From the NCBI GenBank assembly GCA_900320865.1, contig ONTT01000003.1, positions 62,001 to 126,000 of the forward strand: a DNA stretch of 64,000 bases, read 5' to 3'. The translations under genes and the position numbers were made by a program. The stretch is from an uncultured Bacteroidales bacterium. GTDB lineage: Bacteria > Bacteroidota > Bacteroidia > Bacteroidales > Paludibacteraceae. Below the pieces are notes generated by a model. It did not search any database. It was given only the letters and a program-made list of their open reading frames with translations, and was not told where the DNA came from. How positions within the stretch are numbered: the stretch's first letter is position 1; every line of letters begins with the position of its first letter. Of the stretch, positions 59,467-64,000 are shown piece by piece.

Positions 59467-60725
59467 AAGCGTTAATGTTTGGTTGGGAATTTCCTCCCCA
59501 TATCTTAGGTGGTTTGGGAACAGCGAGTTACGGTTTGACTCGCGGTATGAGTGAGCAGAAAGACATGGAGATCACCTTCGTCATTCCGAAACCATGGGGT
59601 GACGAGGATCAGTCTTTCTTGCGTATCATCGGCGCGAACAGTATTCCGGTAGTATGGAAAGACGTCAACTACGACTATGTGAAAGAGCGCATGGCGGGTC
59701 GTATGTCTCCGGAGGAGTACTATCGTTTCCGCGATGGTATCCGCTATGACTTCCGTCGTATCGGAACGGATGATTTAGGCTGCATCGGTTTCTCGGGTCG
59801 TTATCCCGACAACCTGATTGAAGAGATCGGTAACTACGAGGCGGTAGCTTCGGTATTGGCGCATACCTTGGACTTCGATATCATCCACAGTCACGACTGG
59901 TTGACCTATCCGGCCGGTGTATTTGCCAAACAGATCAGCGGTAAACCGCTTGTTATCCACGTGCATGCAACGGACTTCGACCGCAGCCGCGGTAATGTAA
60001 ACCCGACGGTGTTCGCGATCGAGAAACGAGGCATGGAGGCAGCGGATCATATCATATGCGTAAGTAACCTGACGCGTAACACGGTAATTGAGAAATACGG
60101 TATTGATCCGCGTAAGGTAAGTACGGTTCACAACGCCGTTGAGCCTTTGGCTCATCCGGAGGAGTTCACAAAACCGGAGCGCAAGGATAAGTTGGTTACT
60201 TTCTTAGGTCGTATCACGATGCAGAAGGGACCGGAGTATTTCGTAGAAGCCGCAGCACGCGTACTGAGCAAGACCAACGGTGTTCGGTTTGTGATGGCCG
60301 GTAGCGGCGATAAGATGACAGAGATGATTGATCTGGTTGCTAAACGCGGTATTGCCGATAAATTCCACTTCCCGGGCTTCATGCGCGGAAAGCAGGTTCA
60401 GGAGATGCTGGCGATGAGCGACGTATATATCATGCCGAGTGTGAGTGAGCCGTTTGGTATCAGTCCGCTGGAGGCGATGCAGGTAGGCTGTCCGTCTATC
60501 ATCAGTCATCAGTCCGGTTGCGCTGAGATCCTGCAGCACGCGATCAAGACAGACTATTGGGACATCGACGCGATGGCCGATGCGATCTATGCGATCGTGA
60601 AGTATCCGGCGATGTACAAGAGTCTGCACGATCTGGGTATTGCGGAGGTCAATAACATCAAATGGTCCGACGCGGGTCTTAAAGTGCGTAAGATTTATGA
60701 CGGCGTGATCAATCATACCTTATAG
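59463..60725 (+). CDS. GT4-family glycogen synthase-like glycosyltransferase
   Basis: 420 aa. GT-B fold with MFGWEFPPHILGGLGTASYG at the N-terminus, IHSHDWLTYPAGVFAKQ, VIHVHATDFDRSRGN, VSTVHNAVEPL, VTFLGRITMQKGPEYFVEAA and the EX7E motif SEPFGISPLEAMQVGCPSII. In Bacteroidales this GT4 protein next to debranching enzyme and GH57 is the usual glycogen synthase-like member. Translationally coupled (ATGA) to the debranching gene. Confidence 0.9.
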   Translation: MKALMFGWEFPPHILGGLGTASYGLTRGMSEQKDMEITFVIPKPWGDEDQSFLRIIGANSIPVVWKDVNYDYVKERMAGRMSPEEYYRFRDGIRYDFRRIGTDDLGCIGFSGRYPDNLIEEIGNYEAVASVLAHTLDFDIIHSHDWLTYPAGVFAKQISGKPLVIHVHATDFDRSRGNVNPTVFAIEKRGMEAADHIICVSNLTRNTVIEKYGIDPRKVSTVHNAVEPLAHPEEFTKPERKDKLVTFLGRITMQKGPEYFVEAAARVLSKTNGVRFVMAGSGDKMTEMIDLVAKRGIADKFHFPGFMRGKQVQEMLAMSDVYIMPSVSEPFGISPLEAMQVGCPSIISHQSGCAEILQHAIKTDYWDIDAMADAIYAIVKYPAMYKSLHDLGIAEVNNIKWSDAGLKVRKIYDGVINHTL

Positions 60726-60812
60726 ACTGCTTCGCTCAAAGTAGAAAGACAAAAGACCGCTCGCTGAGCGAGCTCAAAGACAAAAGATTATTAAGAATTA
60801 AAATTTCGTATT

Positions 60813-62078
60813 ATGAAAAATATATGTTTTTGCTTCCAGATGCATGTACCTTACCGTCTGAAGCGCTATCGTTTCTTTGAAATCGGCCACGATCATTATT
60901 ACTACGATGATATGGCTACCGAAGAGCACGTTAACTGGTTGGTTAACACCTCGTACTTACCGCTTTGCCAGACGATCAAAGATATGATCAACCTGAGCAA
61001 GGGTAAATTCCACTGCGCAATCAGCGTTAGTGGTACGATGATTGAGATGTTCGAGCAGTTCAATCCGGAGATGATTGATATCCTCAAGGAGTTGGCAGCC
61101 ACGAAAGCCGTTGAGTTCTTAGCTACGCCGTACAGCTATTCGTTGGCTTCGGAGTACAACGAGAGCGAGATGAAGTTGCAATTCAAGAAACAAGGTGAAC
61201 TGCTTGAGAACGTATTGGGCGTAAAGGCTCAGACGGTTTGGAACACCGAGTTGCTGTACACGGATGAGACCGCTTATCAGTTGAATAAACTGGGTTACAA
61301 AGCGATCATGACCGAGGGCGCAAAGCACGTGATCAGTTGGAAGACACCGAATAAGATGTATCAGTCGGCAGGTGCTCCGAAGATGAAAGTGCTGCTGCGT
61401 AACATGAACCTGAGCGATGAGTTGAGTTTCCACTTCTCGGATCCTAACTGGCCGAATTTCCCGATGGACGCAGAGAAATATGCGAACCAGTTGAAGGATC
61501 TGCCGGAAGGCGAGGACATCATCAATATCTGGGTAGGCGCAGAGACCTTCGGTGTTCGTCAGAATGCCGGCACAGGTATCTTCGATTTCCTCAAGGCACT
61601 GCCGTACTATGCGTTAGAGCGCGAGATGGGCTTCATGACGCCGGCTGAGGCAGCGAAGAAACTGGCGGCGGAGGATGTATTGTCGAGTCCGTATCCTTTG
61701 ACTTGGAGCGGCGAAGCAAAAGACCTGAGCGTATATGCCGGAAATGACTTGCAGCAAGAGGCTATTCATAAACTATACGCCGTAGCAGAGCGCGTTCACC
61801 TATGCCAAGACAAGGCGCTGAAGACCAACTGGTTGCGTCTGCAGGATGTGAACTACCTGCATTATATGAATCATATCGATCAGGGCGAGACGCAGTACGA
61901 ATCGGCTTACGACGCATTCATCAACTATATGAATGTGCTGTCCGACTTCTTGCAGACCGTAGAGGAGCAATATCCGACAACGATTGAGAACGAAGAGTTG
62001 AATGAGTTGCTCAAGACCATCCGCAACCAGGAAGAAGAGATACAACTTCTTCAAGCAAAACTTAAGAAGAAGAAGTAA
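60813..62078 (+). CDS. GH57-family alpha-amylase/glucanotransferase
   Basis: 421 aa. The GH57 start ICFCFQMHVPYRLKRYRFFE (with the QxHxP motif), NLSKGKFHCAISVSGTMIEM, a VWNTELLYTDETAY segment with the likely nucleophile Glu146, and a C-terminal helical coiled-coil end (NELLKTIRNQEEEIQLLQAK). Acts on alpha-glucans in glycogen turnover. The 87-nt gap upstream contains CGCTCGCTGAGCGAGC, a small palindrome, and no repeat of the heptamer type. Confidence 0.9.
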   Translation: MKNICFCFQMHVPYRLKRYRFFEIGHDHYYYDDMATEEHVNWLVNTSYLPLCQTIKDMINLSKGKFHCAISVSGTMIEMFEQFNPEMIDILKELAATKAVEFLATPYSYSLASEYNESEMKLQFKKQGELLENVLGVKAQTVWNTELLYTDETAYQLNKLGYKAIMTEGAKHVISWKTPNKMYQSAGAPKMKVLLRNMNLSDELSFHFSDPNWPNFPMDAEKYANQLKDLPEGEDIINIWVGAETFGVRQNAGTGIFDFLKALPYYALEREMGFMTPAEAAKKLAAEDVLSSPYPLTWSGEAKDLSVYAGNDLQQEAIHKLYAVAERVHLCQDKALKTNWLRLQDVNYLHYMNHIDQGETQYESAYDAFINYMNVLSDFLQTVEEQYPTTIENEELNELLKTIRNQEEEIQLLQAKLKKKK

Positions 62079-62082
62079 TTTC

Positions 62083-62110
62083 AGATTTTAGATTTTAGAT
62101 TTGAAATTTA
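62083..62110. repeat. Heptanucleotide array at the porin start
   Basis: AGATTTT AGATTTT AGATTTG AAATTTA. It follows the GH57 stop and replaces the start region of the next gene. Confidence 0.85.
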
Positions 62111-64000
62111 GACGTATCGGTATAGTATTAGTGCTGTTGGCAGCGACCCTTGTGGCCGCTGCCAAGCAGCCGCGTACGAAGACGGTGATTCATACCTGGC
62201 AGATGCCGGGTTACAGCGCCGTCGCGGATACGATTGCCTTCATGGATACGCTGATGCTGAATTATCAGGACGTAGATGTACAGAACAACTACTCCATCAG
62301 CAGCGCCATGAACGGCAATATCCTCGTCTCGCCTATTGAGAGCCGCGTGATCAATGATCGGATGCGTACGATAGAAGACCCGTTTGCCTGGAGTCTGACG
62401 CCCTATGTGGTCACGCCGCAGGAGCAGCGCTATTTCAATACGACGACCCCCTACTCGACCGTAGCGTATAAGAAAGGCTTCACGAGCGGACACGAGGAGA
62501 ACGATATCGATTTTTTGTTTACCGGTAACTTGGGGCGGCGACTGAACTTAGGATTAGAGATGGACTATCTGAATTCAATCGGTCACTACGCCAATACGTC
62601 GGGTAAGTTATACCGTGGATCGGTATGGGGCAGTTACACGGGTGCGCACTACTCGATGCATGCCGCGTTCGGTTGGAGTCAGTTGAGTTCGTTCAACAAC
62701 GGCGGTTTGCGAGACGTGAGTCAGTTATCGGGTCCGCTGAGCGCAGAGGACTTACCGGTACGACTCAATTCAATGATTGGTTATCGCTACTTGAGCGGGT
62801 ATCTGCATAACCAATATGCGATAACAAAAGACAGAGAGTATCACGATTCGATTGAGGTGATCGAGAACGGACGAAGGGAATTGCGTGATACCATCAAAGT
62901 GGAGTATATTCCTATTATGACCTTCAGTCATATCTTCGAGACCAATAACTCGAACAGACGGTATATCGAGAAGACGGCAGAGCAGGGATTTTACGACACG
63001 ACCTATTATGATTCGTCCAAGACGAACGACACAACAGATGTGCTGACGATTCGCAACACGGTTGCGGTCACCTTCTGCGAAGCATACAACACAAAATTGA
63101 AGTTCGGCGCAACAGTGTTTGCGATGAACGAATGTCAGCGGTTCATGCGCGACAGCGTACCGTACGACAGTATTTATGACTATAAATGGACAAACAACAC
63201 GTTTGTGGGCGGCGCGATACACAAGCACAGCGGCGCGAACGTACACTATAATATAGAGGGCAAAGTTTGCGTAGTGGGTTATAAGATCGGTGAGTTTAAC
63301 GTAGAAGGCAAACTGCAGACGAAGTTCCAAGCGGGTAAGTATCCGATGTTGATTTCTGCGCGCGCTTATGCGAAGAGCGAGACGCCGAACTGGTATCTGC
63401 AACATTATAACTCGAACCATATCCGATGGGAGAATAACTTCGGGTTTACCTATCGGTTCTTAGGCGGGGCGACGATTGCTTATCCGACGAAGTGGGTGAA
63501 AGCGAAGATTGACTTCAGTTTTGAGAACCAGACCAATCCGATCTTTGTCTCGGCAAGCGACTGGTGTCCGCATCAATATAAGGGCAGCGTACAGATTTTC
63601 ACGGGCGATGTGACGGCCGATATCACGACGCCTTGGGTGAATCTGGAGAACCGGGCGGTGATTCAGTATAGCACACGAGACAGCATCATGGCGGTTCCTC
63701 TGCTGATATTGCAGCATCGTCTCTATTACCACGGCACTTGGTTCAGGGCGTTAGATGCACAGATTGGTGTGGACCTGCGTTATTTCACGCGCTACAAGGC
63801 ACCGGTGTTATGTCCCGAGACGGGTATGTTCGCAAGCCAACAAACGACGAATGTAGGTAACTACCCGTGGATGAGCGTGTATGCAAACTTCTATGTGCGA
63901 TCGATTCGCTTGCGTTTCTTCGCGCATTACCAACATCTCAGCTATTGGTTTGACACCAAGAGCACCGGGTATCTGACCATGCCGGGTTACCCGACGAACA
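62101..64000 (+). CDS. Putative outer-membrane porin (Porin_10-like), 3' end outside window
   Basis: 633 codons visible. A signal peptide (FRRIGIVLVLLAATLVAAA) is followed by KQPRTKTVIHTWQM and a long beta-barrel with alternating strands and aromatic girdles (TTTPYSTVAYKKGFTSGHEE, DFLFTGNLGRRLNLGLEMDY, RGSVWGSYTGAHYSMHAAFG, ARAYAKSETPNWYLQHYNSN, RWENNFGFTYRFLGG). It matches the putative-porin family widespread in Bacteroidota. No ATG fits: the frame has TAG at 62089 and the first plausible codon is TTG at 62101, inside the heptamer array, so the native start has probably been altered by the repeat. Confidence 0.8.
   Translation, partial: MKFRRIGIVLVLLAATLVAAAKQPRTKTVIHTWQMPGYSAVADTIAFMDTLMLNYQDVDVQNNYSISSAMNGNILVSPIESRVINDRMRTIEDPFAWSLTPYVVTPQEQRYFNTTTPYSTVAYKKGFTSGHEENDIDFLFTGNLGRRLNLGLEMDYLNSIGHYANTSGKLYRGSVWGSYTGAHYSMHAAFGWSQLSSFNNGGLRDVSQLSGPLSAEDLPVRLNSMIGYRYLSGYLHNQYAITKDREYHDSIEVIENGRRELRDTIKVEYIPIMTFSHIFETNNSNRRYIEKTAEQGFYDTTYYDSSKTNDTTDVLTIRNTVAVTFCEAYNTKLKFGATVFAMNECQRFMRDSVPYDSIYDYKWTNNTFVGGAIHKHSGANVHYNIEGKVCVVGYKIGEFNVEGKLQTKFQAGKYPMLISARAYAKSETPNWYLQHYNSNHIRWENNFGFTYRFLGGATIAYPTKWVKAKIDFSFENQTNPIFVSASDWCPHQYKGSVQIFTGDVTADITTPWVNLENRAVIQYSTRDSIMAVPLLILQHRLYYHGTWFRALDAQIGVDLRYFTRYKAPVLCPETGMFASQQTTNVGNYPWMSVYANFYVRSIRLRFFAHYQHLSYWFDTKSTGYLTMPGYPTN

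Noticed and set aside
915..62110. CRISPR array as explanation of the short repeats
   Set aside because: Units are 7-8 nt, tandem without spacers, unit sequence differs between loci, and no cas genes are present.

Overview
The window looks like chromosome of a member of the Bacteroidales (Bacteroidota). Evidence: promoters of the TTTG / TAnnTTTGC type instead of -35/-10 boxes, gliding and type IX secretion (T9SS) factors (PorW/SprE, GldD), very large secreted proteins with T9SS-type or shortened C-terminal tails, a Porin_10-like outer-membrane protein, and the order debranching enzyme - GT4 glycogen synthase - GH57. The exact family cannot be told from the sequence alone.

Layout. 1-4.7 kb: miaB (partial), tRNA-Pro(GGG), porW and tsaB. 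4.7-24.6 kb: a minus-strand run of secreted or surface proteins: a barrel protein with a periplasm-spanning linker, a 1677-aa repeat protein with a T9SS tail, several 270-610 aa exported proteins and a 2640-aa InlB/beta-helix giant. 24.7-26.9 kb: three antirepressor-type genes (ORF6N, a broken RhuM, Bro-N). 26.9-29.7 kb: a noncoding island with strong hairpins, a DUF3987 gene and an unknown small gene. 29.6-34.0 kb: an unknown protein and two related AAA+ ATPases flanking a DUF3737 beta-helix protein. 34.2-39.7 kb: an acyl-AMP ligase, an acyl carrier protein, a PsiD/PSD-like decarboxylase and a condensation-domain-like protein, with an AbiEi/AbiEii toxin-antitoxin pair lodged in the middle. 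39.8-49.9 kb: an Lnb/DUF4105-like protein, a 42-aa peptide, a second giant surface protein (2137 aa), a long noncoding region and another exported protein. 50-56 kb: a BASS transporter, dusB, an HD phosphohydrolase, a GGGP synthase-TadA fusion and gldD. 56.2-64 kb, plus strand: manC, glycogen metabolism and a porin (partial).

The most striking feature is that about 28 loci carry short arrays of heptanucleotide (rarely octanucleotide) repeats with differing unit sequences. About 20 lie inside housekeeping genes, in frame. Because 7 is coprime to 3, such an array encodes the same 7-residue cycle in every frame. They recall the STRR repeats of cyanobacteria. A second discovery candidate is a pair of homologous 121-nt elements (47969-48089 and 51131-51251) whose long closing stems have unrelated sequences but stay paired, which suggests an undescribed structured RNA. 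Other points of interest are the GGGPS-TadA fusion, the interrupted lipid- or amide-type biosynthesis cluster, and a promoter-leader shared by the two giant surface-protein genes.
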